The notes under the pieces: model-generated
Seen by the model: only the letters and a program-made list of their open reading frames with translations
Database searches by the model: none
What the model was told of the DNA's origin: nothing
DNA from: Actinomycetes bacterium
GTDB lineage: Bacteria; Actinomycetota; Actinomycetes; Nanopelagicales; Nanopelagicaceae
NCBI GenBank assembly: GCA_025355305.1
Contig: JANXZW010000049.1
Span: forward strand, 1 to 64,000
Length of the DNA stretch: 64,000 bases
Direction of reading: 5' to 3'
Position numbers and translations under genes: made by a program
Shown here: positions 16,506 to 25,940 of the stretch, piece after piece
Layout of the letters: the number at the start of each line of letters is the position of its first letter
Position numbering within the stretch: position 1 is the stretch's first letter

Positions 16506-16527
16506 GTAGCGCGAACAAGGAGAAGAA

Positions 16528-17427
16528 ATGTCTGAGAATAACCAGCAGGTCACTGGCACCGGTCGCGTCAAGCGTGGCATGGCCGAGATGTTAAAGGGTG
16601 GCGTCATCATGGATGTCGTCAATGTTGAGCAGGCGAAAATCGCCGAGGATGCTGGTGCAGTTGCAGTGATGGCTCTTGAGCGCGTTCCAGCAGATATCCG
16701 TGCACAAGGCGGAGTAGCTCGCATGTCCGATCCCGATATGATTGAAAAAATCCAAGCCGCTGTCTCAATTCCTGTTATGGCTAAGGCAAGAATTGGACAC
16801 TTTGTTGAGGCACAGATTCTGCAGACCTTAGGTGTCGATTACATCGATGAGTCCGAAGTCCTGACCCCAGCTGATTTTGAGAACCACATTGACAAGTGGA
16901 ATTTCACCATTCCCTTTGTCTGCGGGGCAACAAATCTGGGTGAGGCACTCCGCCGCATCAATGAGGGTGCCGCCATGATTCGTTCCAAGGGTGAGGCCGG
17001 GACGGGAGATGTCTCAAACGCCACCACTCACATGCGCAAAATCTCACAGGAGATTCGTCGCCTGAGCTCGATGCGCGAAGATGAACTTTATGTCGCCGCC
17101 AAGGAGCTCTCAGCCCCTTACGAGTTGGTCAAAGAAGTTGCCCAAACCGGCAAGCTTCCCGTTGTCCTTTTCACCGCGGGTGGAATTGCCACTCCGGCTG
17201 ATGCGGCAATGATGATGCAACTTGGCGCGGATGGCGTCTTTGTCGGTTCAGGAATATTCAAGTCCGGAAACCCAGCTGCTCGTGCCAGCGCATGTGTAAA
17301 GGCAGTCACCTATTACACCGATCCAAAGGTCGTGGCAGATGTATCCCGCGGTCTTGGAGAGGCCATGGTTGGAATCAACGTTGCCGATATTCCGGTTCCA
17401 CATCGTCTAGCTGAGCGCGGCTGGTAA
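16528..17427 (+). CDS. pdxS: Pyridoxal 5'-phosphate synthase lyase subunit PdxS
   Basis: 299 residues, full length TIM barrel. Visible motifs: [53 protein letters not shown] (active-site lysine), [11 protein letters not shown] (phosphate loop) and [14 protein letters not shown]. It combines ribose 5-phosphate, glyceraldehyde 3-phosphate and ammonia from PdxT to make PLP. Strong ribosome site AAGGAGA before ATG 16528. pdxT follows at 15 bp, and the two proteins form a complex. Confidence 0.97.
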   Translation: MSENNQQVTGTGRVKRGMAEMLKGGVIMDVVNVEQAKIAEDAGAVAVMALERVPADIRAQGGVARMSDPDMIEKIQAAVSIPVMAKARIGHFVEAQILQTLGVDYIDESEVLTPADFENHIDKWNFTIPFVCGATNLGEALRRINEGAAMIRSKGEAGTGDVSNATTHMRKISQEIRRLSSMREDELYVAAKELSAPYELVKEVAQTGKLPVVLFTAGGIATPADAAMMMQLGADGVFVGSGIFKSGNPAARASACVKAVTYYTDPKVVADVSRGLGEAMVGINVADIPVPHRLAERGW

Positions 17428-17442
17428 GCGCGCTTCTCCTAT

Positions 17443-18042
17443 ATGTTGGTCGGCGTCCTAGCACTTCAAGGTGACTTTCGTGAGCACATCGCTGCATTGG
17501 CAGAGTGTGGGGTAGAGGCTGTTGCTGTCAAGCATCTCTCGGAGATTGACTCCATCGACGCTCTCGTACTTCCCGGGGGTGAGTCAACAACGATCGCTAA
17601 ATTAGCTCGCTCATTTGGACTTTTTGATCGGATCGTGGAGCGCATCCGCTCTGGACTTCCTACCTATGGTTCATGCGCGGGGATGATTCTGCTCGCCGAT
17701 CGAATTGAGGGGGCGGCCGCGGGTCAGGAGTCCTTTGGAGGCCTGGATATCACGGTGCGTCGAAATGCCTTTGGGCGACAAGTAGACTCCTTTGAAGTTG
17801 ATTTAAATATGCTGGGAATCACCGCACCTGCTATTCGGGCGGTTTTTATTCGCGCGCCCTGGGTGGAATCTGTCGGATCGAAGGTCGAAGTTTTGGCTTC
17901 TATGGAATTTAATGGAGAATTACATCCTGTAGCGGTTCGACAAGGTAGTTTGCTTGCTACCTCATTCCACCCGGAGATAACGGGAGATAATCGGATCCAT
18001 CGGTACTTCATCGAGAGTATCTGCAAAAGCGCTGTTGCGTAA
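17443..18042 (+). CDS. pdxT: PLP synthase glutaminase subunit PdxT
   Basis: 199-residue class I glutamine amidotransferase. LPGGESTTIAKL, the nucleophile in GSCAGMILLA (Cys78) and the His/Glu pair in SFHPEITGD are all present. It releases ammonia from glutamine and channels it to PdxS. Start ATG 17443; the order pdxS-pdxT-yebC-ruvCAB is conserved in actinobacteria. Confidence 0.96.
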   Translation: MLVGVLALQGDFREHIAALAECGVEAVAVKHLSEIDSIDALVLPGGESTTIAKLARSFGLFDRIVERIRSGLPTYGSCAGMILLADRIEGAAAGQESFGGLDITVRRNAFGRQVDSFEVDLNMLGITAPAIRAVFIRAPWVESVGSKVEVLASMEFNGELHPVAVRQGSLLATSFHPEITGDNRIHRYFIESICKSAVA

Positions 18043-18087
18043 CAACGCGCGCAGCGACGAGGAATCAGAACAAGGTTGGTGATTTAA

Positions 18088-18843
18088 ATGTCAGGCCATT
18101 CCAAGTGGGCAACGACAAAGCACAAGAAGGCAGTCATTGACTCCCGACGTGCCAAGAATTTTGCAAAGTTAATTAAGGCGATAGAAATTGCGGCGCGAAA
18201 TGGTGGGCCAGATATTGATGGCAATCCGACTCTCTTCGATGCGATCGCAAAAGCGAAGAAAAATTCCATGCCCGCCGATAACATCGATCGCGCTGTTAAG
18301 CGCGGAGGTGGCTTGGAATCTGGCGGAGCTGACTGGCAGACCATTATGTATGAAGGGTATGGGCCTGGTGGAGTTGCACTGATGATCGAGTGTCTGACTG
18401 ATAGTCGCAATCGCGCCGCCTCTGAAGTGCGAGTAGCTGTTACCCGCAATGGCGGCTCAATGGGAGATCCTGGTTCTGTCTCGTACATGTTCAATCGTAA
18501 GGGTGTAGTTCTTGTCAATAAGGTTGCCGGCTTAACGGAAGATCGTATTTTAGAAATTGTGCTGGATGCTGGTTGCGAAGAGGTTAACGATCTCGGTGAA
18601 TCCCTTGAGATCGTCTCCGAGCCAACCGACCTGGTGGCAGTTCGCACAGCTTTACAAGGAGCCGGTATCGATTACGAATCTGCCGACACATCCTTCTTGC
18701 CTTCTCTCTCTGTTCCGCTAGATGCGACCACGGCCATTAAGGTCTTTCATCTTATTGATGCAATCGAAGAGCTCGATGATGTGCAGAACGTCTACGGTAA
18801 CTTTGATGTGTCTGACGAGGTAATGGCAAGCCTCGAGGAATAG
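18088..18843 (+). CDS. yebC: YebC/PmpR-family regulatory protein
   Basis: 251 residues with the family start [25 protein letters not shown] and the later [22 protein letters not shown]. Members have been described as DNA-binding regulators and, more recently, as helping ribosomes through difficult sequences; the role here is not evident. It lies directly before ruvC, the usual position. Confidence 0.94.
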   Translation: MSGHSKWATTKHKKAVIDSRRAKNFAKLIKAIEIAARNGGPDIDGNPTLFDAIAKAKKNSMPADNIDRAVKRGGGLESGGADWQTIMYEGYGPGGVALMIECLTDSRNRAASEVRVAVTRNGGSMGDPGSVSYMFNRKGVVLVNKVAGLTEDRILEIVLDAGCEEVNDLGESLEIVSEPTDLVAVRTALQGAGIDYESADTSFLPSLSVPLDATTAIKVFHLIDAIEELDDVQNVYGNFDVSDEVMASLEE

Positions 18844-18853
18844 GCTTACCAGC

Positions 18854-19405
18854 ATGAGAGTGCTGGGAATTGATCCGGGATTAACCCGCTGTGGCTTAGG
18901 GGTTGTCGACGGGAAGGGCTCGCAGATTCTTACTATGGTGGAAGTGGGGATTATCCGAACGACGGTGGATGCGCCCCTGGAGATCCGTCTTTTGGAGTTA
19001 GAGGAGCAGATTCTGGAGTGGATTAAGCGTGTAAATCCAGATGTGATCGCGGTCGAACGAGTCTTCTCACAGTTAAATGTACGTACCGCCATGGCAACTG
19101 GGCAGGCAGCCGGGGTAGCGCTTTTATTGGCTGCAAAGGCTGGAATTCCTGTGGCTATGCATACTCCCTCTGAGGTTAAGGCTGCCGTTACGGGTTCAGG
19201 TCGGGCCGATAAAAAGCAGGTGGCGATGATGGTGCAAAAACTATTGCGCCTCGATGAAATCCCCAAGCCCGTTGACACTACCGATGCTCTCGCCCTAGCA
19301 ATCTGTCATCATTGGCGTGGGGTAGGAGATGACAAGATGCAAGTTGCCCTTGCCCAAGAGAAGAGCCGTCTTCGAACGCGCACTATTAAGGCGGCCAACA
19401 GGTGA
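18854..19405 (+). CDS. ruvC: Crossover junction endodeoxyribonuclease RuvC
   Basis: 183 residues. RNase H-like fold with catalytic acids: Asp in VLGIDPGLTRCG, Glu in AVERVFSQLN, and the C-terminal DTTDALALAICH pair. It resolves Holliday junctions during recombinational repair as part of RuvABC. It overlaps ruvA by 4 bp (GTGA). Confidence 0.96.
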   Translation: MRVLGIDPGLTRCGLGVVDGKGSQILTMVEVGIIRTTVDAPLEIRLLELEEQILEWIKRVNPDVIAVERVFSQLNVRTAMATGQAAGVALLLAAKAGIPVAMHTPSEVKAAVTGSGRADKKQVAMMVQKLLRLDEIPKPVDTTDALALAICHHWRGVGDDKMQVALAQEKSRLRTRTIKAANR

Positions 19406-19992
19406 TCTCTTCGCTAACCGGGACGGTTAAATTACTGCGACCGGGAGCGCTGGTCATTGAAGTCGGCGGGGTAGGTCTTCTGATTAATGTTCCTCAGCGG
19501 ATCGCCTCTGCATTTACTGTAGGGACCACAATCTCACTTCACACAGTCCTTGTAGTCCGTGAGGACGCATTAACACTTTATGGATTTGAAAATCATGGGG
19601 AGCGTGAGCTATTTGAATTACTTCAGACAGTTACTGGCATCGGTCCGAAGGTCGCGCAATCCGCCCTCAATGTCTACGAGAGTGCAGAATTGGTAAGCGC
19701 TATTAAAAACGATCAACCGGAGATTCTGGAACGGATCCCCGGCTTGGGAAAGAAAGGTGCGCAACGCCTCGTGCTTGAGCTGCAAGAAAAGCTGGGCTCT
19801 TTCGAGCAGGGTGAGGCGCTATTTGTGGGAAATTGGCGCGACCAACTAATCAGCGCTCTCACTGGATTGGGTTTTACAGCCCGCGATGCGCAGGATCGTA
19901 TTGATCAATTGTCGACTCAATTCAAAGATCTCGCCAATGAGCCGATAGCAGAACTTTTGCGGGCTGCTCTCTCTGGTGGCGTGCAGCGATGA
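19402..19992 (+). CDS. ruvA: Holliday junction DNA-binding subunit RuvA
   Basis: 196 residues: N-terminal OB fold ([25 protein letters not shown]), tandem helix-hairpin-helix motifs ([12 protein letters not shown] and [16 protein letters not shown]), and a C-terminal three-helix domain that contacts RuvB. GTG start in a 4-bp overlap with ruvC; overlaps ruvB by 4 bp (ATGA). Confidence 0.96.
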   Translation: MISSLTGTVKLLRPGALVIEVGGVGLLINVPQRIASAFTVGTTISLHTVLVVREDALTLYGFENHGERELFELLQTVTGIGPKVAQSALNVYESAELVSAIKNDQPEILERIPGLGKKGAQRLVLELQEKLGSFEQGEALFVGNWRDQLISALTGLGFTARDAQDRIDQLSTQFKDLANEPIAELLRAALSGGVQR

Positions 19993-21026
19993 CTGAATCA
20001 GCCATGAACGATTTTTCCGATGAGACCGAGCGCGGACAGGAGTTAGCGCTTCGCCCGAAGAATCTTGGGGAATTTGTCGGGCAGCGACGGGTCGCAGCCC
20101 AGATAGATCTTTTATTGAAAGCGGCGAGATCACGGCAAGCGCCGGCAGATCACATACTGCTCTCCGGTCCTCCTGGCTTAGGTAAAACAACTCTTGCAAT
20201 GATCATCGCCACCGAGATGGCGGCGCCTATTCGCATAACCAGCGGTCCCGCTATTCAGCATGCCGGTGACTTAGCTTCCATCCTCTCCTCACTTGTTGAA
20301 GGGGAGATTCTTTTTTTAGATGAGATACACCGCATGTCTCGCCCTGCTGAAGAACTTCTTTATATGGCGATGGAGGATTTTCGAGTCGATGTAGTTGTTG
20401 GAAAAGGCGCAGGAGCGACTGCGATTCCTCTCTCTCTTCCACATTTCACCCTCATAGGTGCAACCACGCGAGCCGGATTGCTACCCAGCCCACTGCGAGA
20501 TCGCTTTGGTTTTACAGCGCAACTCGATTTTTATGCGGATGACGAACTTTCTACAATTGTTCGACGCAGCGCTCAGTTGCTTCAGGTGCCAATCGCTGAA
20601 GAAGCAGTAACTGAGATCGGTTCACGCTCGCGGGGGACGCCACGAGTAGCCAATCGACTGCTGCGGCGCGTGCGCGATTATGCGCAAGTTCATGGCGATG
20701 GGAGCATCGACATAGATGCAGCGCGCGAGGCTCTGTCGATGTACGAAGTAGATCTCATTGGACTCGATCGACTTGATCGAACTCTCCTGGAGATCCTCAT
20801 CAAGAAGTTCAATGGGGGACCGGTCGGACTCACCACGCTGGCAATGTCTATGGGCGAAGAGGCTGAAACCCTGGAGAGCCTCGCCGAACCCTTTCTGCTG
20901 CGCCGCGGACTATTAGCGCGCACCCCCCGCGGTCGTATGGCCACCAGCGCTGGTTGGAGCCACTTCGGACTAACTCCACCGCAATCAGACCCTAGCATTT
21001 TCGACATGCCCCCTCTTGATGCCTAG
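19989..21026 (+). CDS. ruvB: Holliday junction branch migration ATPase RuvB
   Basis: 345-residue AAA+ motor. Walker [10 protein letters not shown], Walker B LDEIHRM, sensor 1 in [11 protein letters not shown], the arginine finger region [11 protein letters not shown] and a C-terminal winged helix ([13 protein letters not shown]). It drives branch migration with RuvA. secD follows after 11 bp, with no yajC gene in between. Confidence 0.97.
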   Translation: MTESAMNDFSDETERGQELALRPKNLGEFVGQRRVAAQIDLLLKAARSRQAPADHILLSGPPGLGKTTLAMIIATEMAAPIRITSGPAIQHAGDLASILSSLVEGEILFLDEIHRMSRPAEELLYMAMEDFRVDVVVGKGAGATAIPLSLPHFTLIGATTRAGLLPSPLRDRFGFTAQLDFYADDELSTIVRRSAQLLQVPIAEEAVTEIGSRSRGTPRVANRLLRRVRDYAQVHGDGSIDIDAAREALSMYEVDLIGLDRLDRTLLEILIKKFNGGPVGLTTLAMSMGEEAETLESLAEPFLLRRGLLARTPRGRMATSAGWSHFGLTPPQSDPSIFDMPPLDA

Positions 21027-21037
21027 ACTTACGCCCT

Positions 21038-22645
21038 ATGTCTGCCAACATTTCTAAATCGATTAAGTCCCAGGCGAAGCCTGGACGGACCATCGCGATT
21101 CTCGCGCTTATTTTGATCGCCTTCTCCGCACTGGCCTTCATTCAGGGGGACAAGGTGAAGTTGGGTCTGGATCTTCGCGGTGGAACCAGCGTCACCCTGC
21201 AGCCTCGGGTTGCTAAAGGTGGCTCGGTTTCCTCGGCCGCGATCTCCCAAGCAGTTGCGATTATTCGCCAGCGCGTGAACTCCCTCGGTGTTGCTGAAAG
21301 TCAGGTAACAGCGCAAGGAACTGGAAATAACCAACAGATCGTAATTTCTGTCCCGGGCGACACTGGCACTCGGATCGTTGACCTAGTTGGACAGACAGCC
21401 GAGCTGCGTTTCCGTCAGGTGTATGCAGTGGGCGCTGGAAGTTCCAAGACCACGGCAACTTCAACGACCTCCACTTCAACCGTAGTGGTTCCTAAACCAG
21501 GAACAAAGGCGACGCCAACCCCTACGCCGACCCCTACGCCGACTAAAGCTGCAGTTCTAACTCCAACATTTCCGAGCGGCGTTACTGCGGCGTTAAACAA
21601 CACCTTTGGCGCGCTGGATTGTACGAAGGCGAAGAATCGTCAGGGAGGCAACATCGACGATCCAAGCGCCTCGCTTGTCGCATGCAATCGAGATGGAACA
21701 GGTAAGTACATTCTTGGGCCAGCAGAAGTTGTTGGAACTGATGTTGCTACAGCCAGTGCGCAACTTGATCAGACAAATGGCAATGGATGGATGGTTCTGC
21801 TGAACTTCAATGGTTCTGGAACGACTAAGTTTGGAAAAGTTACAAGCCGTGTGACAAAGCTCGCTTCACCGCAGAATCAACTTGCGGTTGTGCTCGATGG
21901 TTTGGTCTATACCTCTCCGCAGATCAATCAAGCGATTACAGGCGGAAATGCCCAGATCACCGGAAATTTCACCCAGACACAGTCCTCTGATTTAGCAAAC
22001 GTTCTCAAATATGGCGCACTGCCTCTCGCATTTGATCGCGGAAATGTGCAACAGGTATCACCTACCTTGGGTTCCAATCAATTACACGATGGACTCTTGG
22101 CCGGTCTGATCGGGCTAATTCTCGTCATCCTCTACTCGGTCTTCTACTACCGCGGCCTGGGAATTGTGAGCGTAGGCTCTCTTTCGGTTGCAGGTGGAAT
22201 CACCTACCTCCTCTTTATCTTGCTCGGCAAGTGGATTGGGTTCTCCCTCTCTCTGGCTGGTATCGCCGGCGCAATTGTGTCGATTGGTATAACCGCCGAC
22301 TCATTCATTGTCTATTTTGAACGTCTCCGAGATGAAGTACGAGATGGTCGATCCCTGCGGACCGCAGTGGATACCGGCTGGAGCCGCGCTAAGCGCACCA
22401 TCGTCGTCGCCGACTCCGTCTCCCTCATTGCCTCGGCGCTTCTCTATTTCTTTGCGGTTGGGGATGTTCGTGGTTTTGCTTTCACACTTGGATTGACGAC
22501 TTTCGTTGATCTCTTCGTGGTCTTCTTCTTCACAAAGCCACTTGTCTCGCTGCTCTCACGCAGGCATTTCTACGCAAGTGGCCATCGGTTATCGGGCTTC
22601 TCTGCAAAGAGCTTGGGTGTTGTAACAGGAAAGGATGTCGCGTAA
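21038..22645 (+). CDS. secD: Protein translocase subunit SecD
   Basis: 535 residues. One N-terminal transmembrane helix, LGLDLRGGTSVTLQP at the start of the periplasmic P1 domain, and a C-terminal RND-like bundle of about five helices (GLIGLILVILYSVFYYRGLG, GIAGAIVSIGITADSFIVYFERLRDE). It works with SecF to complete Sec-dependent export using the proton-motive force. The P1 domain carries a Thr/Pro low-complexity linker at about 157-170 encoded by an exact 12-bp tandem repeat. Abuts secF with no gap. Confidence 0.95.
   Translation: MSANISKSIKSQAKPGRTIAILALILIAFSALAFIQGDKVKLGLDLRGGTSVTLQPRVAKGGSVSSAAISQAVAIIRQRVNSLGVAESQVTAQGTGNNQQIVISVPGDTGTRIVDLVGQTAELRFRQVYAVGAGSSKTTATSTTSTSTVVVPKPGTKATPTPTPTPTPTKAAVLTPTFPSGVTAALNNTFGALDCTKAKNRQGGNIDDPSASLVACNRDGTGKYILGPAEVVGTDVATASAQLDQTNGNGWMVLLNFNGSGTTKFGKVTSRVTKLASPQNQLAVVLDGLVYTSPQINQAITGGNAQITGNFTQTQSSDLANVLKYGALPLAFDRGNVQQVSPTLGSNQLHDGLLAGLIGLILVILYSVFYYRGLGIVSVGSLSVAGGITYLLFILLGKWIGFSLSLAGIAGAIVSIGITADSFIVYFERLRDEVRDGRSLRTAVDTGWSRAKRTIVVADSVSLIASALLYFFAVGDVRGFAFTLGLTTFVDLFVVFFFTKPLVSLLSRRHFYASGHRLSGFSAKSLGVVTGKDVA
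21518..21541. repeat. 12-bp tandem repeat encoding a Thr-Pro linker in SecD
   Basis: ACCCCTACGCCG occurs twice in tandem (21518-21529 and 21530-21541), extending a TPTPTPT-type run. In-frame multiples such as this can expand or contract without breaking the gene, so linker length may vary among strains. Confidence 0.8.
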
Positions 22646-23746
22646 ATGTCACGATTATCTGGAATGGGTGGACGCCTCTACCGTGGCGATAAATCTTTCA
22701 ACATTATTGGAAATCGCCGTCGCTTTTATGCCCTCTCGGGAATTGTAATCATCATCGCGGCTATCTCTTTGAGCGTGCAAGGGTTGCACTTAGGAATTGA
22801 ATTCAAAGGTGGATCGCAGTTTACATTTACTGCGGCGAATGCGGCGAATGCGACGGTTGCGCAGGGGCAAAAAGCGGTCACGGACAGTGGCGTCACCTCT
22901 GAAACTATTGTGCAGAAGATCGGTTCAAATAAGATCCAGATCACTACAAAATCCCTTACCAATGCCGAAAATGATGCTGTTGAAAACGCCATTGTCAAGG
23001 ATTTTAATGTCACCATCGGAAACATTAATGTATTGAGTATCGGTCCATCATGGGGCAAGGACATCACTCACAAGGCGATTCAGGCTCTGGTTGGTTTCCT
23101 GTTGGTTGTCATGCTCTACCTAGCTCTGGCCTTTGAGCCAAAGATGGCACAGGCGGCGATCATTGCCGTACTCCACGACGTCTTCATCACTGTCGGCATT
23201 TACGCACTCGTCGGATTCGATGTCACCCCCGCAACGGTTATTGGTTTCCTGACCATCTTGGGTTACTCGCTTTACGACACCGTCGTGGTCTTCGACAAGG
23301 TCCGAGAGAACACTCGCTCTATAACAAGTACCGGGCGTTACACCTATTCGCAGGCAGCTAACCTGGCTGTGAACCAGACCCTTGTGCGCTCTTTCAATAC
23401 CTCGCTCATCGCCCTTTTGCCCGTGGCCTCCATCCTCTTCGTTGGCGCTGGGTTGCTAGGAGCGGGCACGCTTAAGGACCTCTCACTGGCACTCTTTATT
23501 GGGCTAGCGACCGGCACATACTCCTCGATCTTTGTAGCCACCCCGATCTTGGCTACCTTGCGCGAGCGTGAGCCAGCCATGAAGGCCTTGGCCAAGCGTG
23601 TGGCACAGCGTAGCGTTAATATTGATGGGACTCCTGTCGTTATCAAAGGCGAGGCGGAGTCTGCAAATATCGTGACTTCCACGCACTCAAAAGAGAACCG
23701 TGAGCGCGGACCTCGCAACCAACCAAAGCGCAGAAGTCGCAGATAA
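22646..23746 (+). CDS. secF: Protein translocase subunit SecF
   Basis: 366 residues. N-terminal helix, LGIEFKGGSQFTFTA at the start of a short periplasmic domain, then the SecF membrane bundle with GFLTILGYSLYDTVVVFDKVREN and SFNTSLIALLPVASILFVG. A basic tail (RNQPKRRSRR) is cytoplasmic. Partner of SecD. ATG follows the secD stop directly. Confidence 0.95.
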   Translation: MSRLSGMGGRLYRGDKSFNIIGNRRRFYALSGIVIIIAAISLSVQGLHLGIEFKGGSQFTFTAANAANATVAQGQKAVTDSGVTSETIVQKIGSNKIQITTKSLTNAENDAVENAIVKDFNVTIGNINVLSIGPSWGKDITHKAIQALVGFLLVVMLYLALAFEPKMAQAAIIAVLHDVFITVGIYALVGFDVTPATVIGFLTILGYSLYDTVVVFDKVRENTRSITSTGRYTYSQAANLAVNQTLVRSFNTSLIALLPVASILFVGAGLLGAGTLKDLSLALFIGLATGTYSSIFVATPILATLREREPAMKALAKRVAQRSVNIDGTPVVIKGEAESANIVTSTHSKENRERGPRNQPKRRSRR

Positions 23747-23771
23747 ATTTGAGTGAGAGGAGCGTGAAGCG

Positions 23772-25937
23772 ATGGATACGCTTTTAGCTCCGCTTGCCCA
23801 ACTTCTTACCTCCAACCTCTTAGAGTTTAAACCTGTCGATTTAGACCGGGCCTATGAGATCGCCAAGAAGGCGCACCAGGGTCAGCTTCGTAAATCAGGT
23901 GAGCCCTACATCACCCACCCCGTGGCCGTCGCCGAGATCCTTGCCGAACTTGGGATGGACCAAGCAACAATTACCGCTGCTCTTCTTCACGACACGGTTG
24001 AAGACACCCCATACAAACTCGATTCCTTAAGAGCAGATTTTGGTGATGAGGTTGCTCAGCTGGTTGACGGCGTTACCAAACTCGACAAGTTAACCTATGG
24101 ACCTACCGCTGAAGCAGAGACTCTTCGCAAAATGGTTGTGGCGATGTCGAAAGATATCCGGGTGCTCGTCATTAAATTGGCCGATCGCCTTCATAATGCG
24201 CGGACCTGGCAATTCGTCTCTCCTGAAAGTGCCACTCGCAAAGCTCGCGAGACTTTAGATATTTATGCCCCTCTTGCCCATCGCCTTGGCATGAATGCGA
24301 TCAAGTGGGAGTTAGAAGATCTCTCCTTTAAAGTTCTGGAGCCAAAAAAATTCGAGGAGATCGAACGTCTAGTAAGTGAGCGCCAACCGCTGCGGGAGAA
24401 ATTTACTTCAGAAGTGAGTGCGCAGATTGAAAGAGACATGGCAGTGGAAGGCATCAGGGCGACGATCAAAGGACGACAGAAGCACCTGTACAGCGTCTTT
24501 CAAAAGATGATCGTTCGCGGCCGTGAATTCAGCGAGATCTACGATTTAGTAGGTGTACGAGTAATTGTTGACGACGTGCGGGATTGCTATGCCGTTCTTG
24601 GAGCGATCCATGCGCGTTGGAGTCCGATTCCTGGCCGCTTTAAAGATTACATAGCGATGCCTAAGTTCAATCTTTATCAGTCGCTGCACACCACCGTGAT
24701 TGGTCCAAGTGGTAAGGCGGTTGAAATTCAGATTCGTACCGTGGATATGCATGCTCGAGCCGAATTTGGTATCGCCGCTCATTGGAAGTACAAATCAAAG
24801 GGACCCAAGGGCGTTGAAAATGACCCCGGTGTCATCTGGCTCAAACAGTTGCATGAGTGGCAGCAGGAGAGCGAGGATGTTAGCGAGTTTCTCGACACCC
24901 TGCGCTACGACCTTCGGACACCAGAAGTATTTGTCTTTACACCGAAGGGAAGCGTTGTAGCCCTCCCAGCCGGCTCCACTCCGGTTGATTTCGCGTATGC
25001 GGTGCATACCGAGATCGGCAACCGATGTGTTGGAGCCAAGGTCAATGGAAAATTAATCCCTCTTGAATCACCACTCACCAATGGAGATGTGGTCGATGTC
25101 GTCACCAATAAGAGTCCCAATGCCGCCCCTAGCCGCGACTGGCTCAACTTCGTTAAATCTCCGAGGGCCCGCTCCAAGATCAAAGCTTGGTTCTCCAAAG
25201 AGAGGCGTGAAGAGGCGATTGAGGCCGGTCAGGAGTCCATTGCACGACAAATGCGCAAGGCTGGGATGCCCCTACAGAAAATCTTGGCTGGGCAGGCGAT
25301 TCTGGAACTTGCTCACGAACTGCACTTCCCAGATATTGAAGCTCTCTATGCCTCGGTGGGAAATGGCCATCTCTCTGCGGCTTCAGTGATTGAGAAATTG
25401 GCTCATCAACTTGGAAACGAGGAGGGTGAGCCTGAAGAGAGCATTGAGCACCTCTTTCATAGACCAGCTGCGGCGAAGCGAAATTCATCGGGAGTTGATG
25501 TCGCAGGTGCTGGGGATCTCTTAGTAAAACTTGCGCGTTGTTGCACTCCAGTCCCGGGAGATGAGATCACCGGTTTTGTAACGAAGGGGAGTGGTGTGAG
25601 TGTTCACCGCATCGATTGTATTAACGTGAATGATCTCAAAGAGCACCAAGGAGATCGAATTGTTGATGTTAAGTGGAACAACAGCGCGCGCGCCTTATTC
25701 CTAGTCAATATTCAGGTTGAGGCGCTTGATCGCTCAGGACTTCTCTCTGACATCACTAGAACTCTTGCCGATCAACATGTAAACATTTTGAATGCCGCGG
25801 TGAGCACAAGCAAAGATCGGGTCGCACTTTCCCGATTCACCTTTGAGATGGCAGATGCCCTGCACCTTGACATCGTTCTCTCGGCTGTACGCAGCGTTGC
25901 TGGTGTTTACGATGTATATCGCGTCACCAACAACTAA
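23772..25937 (+). CDS. relA: Bifunctional (p)ppGpp synthetase/hydrolase RelA/SpoT
   Basis: 721 residues. HD hydrolase domain with LLHDTVEDT (His73-Asp74), synthetase domain with YDLVGVRVIVDD, GRFKDYIAMPKFNLYQSLHT and EIQIRT, then TGS (EVFVFTPKGSVVALPAGST), a helical/zinc-finger region and a C-terminal ACT domain (DRSGLLSDITRTLADQHVN). It makes and degrades the stringent-response alarmone. The HD residues are intact, so hydrolysis is expected. It follows secDF, as is usual in actinobacteria, but without apt between them. Confidence 0.96.
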   Translation: MDTLLAPLAQLLTSNLLEFKPVDLDRAYEIAKKAHQGQLRKSGEPYITHPVAVAEILAELGMDQATITAALLHDTVEDTPYKLDSLRADFGDEVAQLVDGVTKLDKLTYGPTAEAETLRKMVVAMSKDIRVLVIKLADRLHNARTWQFVSPESATRKARETLDIYAPLAHRLGMNAIKWELEDLSFKVLEPKKFEEIERLVSERQPLREKFTSEVSAQIERDMAVEGIRATIKGRQKHLYSVFQKMIVRGREFSEIYDLVGVRVIVDDVRDCYAVLGAIHARWSPIPGRFKDYIAMPKFNLYQSLHTTVIGPSGKAVEIQIRTVDMHARAEFGIAAHWKYKSKGPKGVENDPGVIWLKQLHEWQQESEDVSEFLDTLRYDLRTPEVFVFTPKGSVVALPAGSTPVDFAYAVHTEIGNRCVGAKVNGKLIPLESPLTNGDVVDVVTNKSPNAAPSRDWLNFVKSPRARSKIKAWFSKERREEAIEAGQESIARQMRKAGMPLQKILAGQAILELAHELHFPDIEALYASVGNGHLSAASVIEKLAHQLGNEEGEPEESIEHLFHRPAAAKRNSSGVDVAGAGDLLVKLARCCTPVPGDEITGFVTKGSGVSVHRIDCINVNDLKEHQGDRIVDVKWNNSARALFLVNIQVEALDRSGLLSDITRTLADQHVNILNAAVSTSKDRVALSRFTFEMADALHLDIVLSAVRSVAGVYDVYRVTNN

Positions 25938-25940
25938 GTG

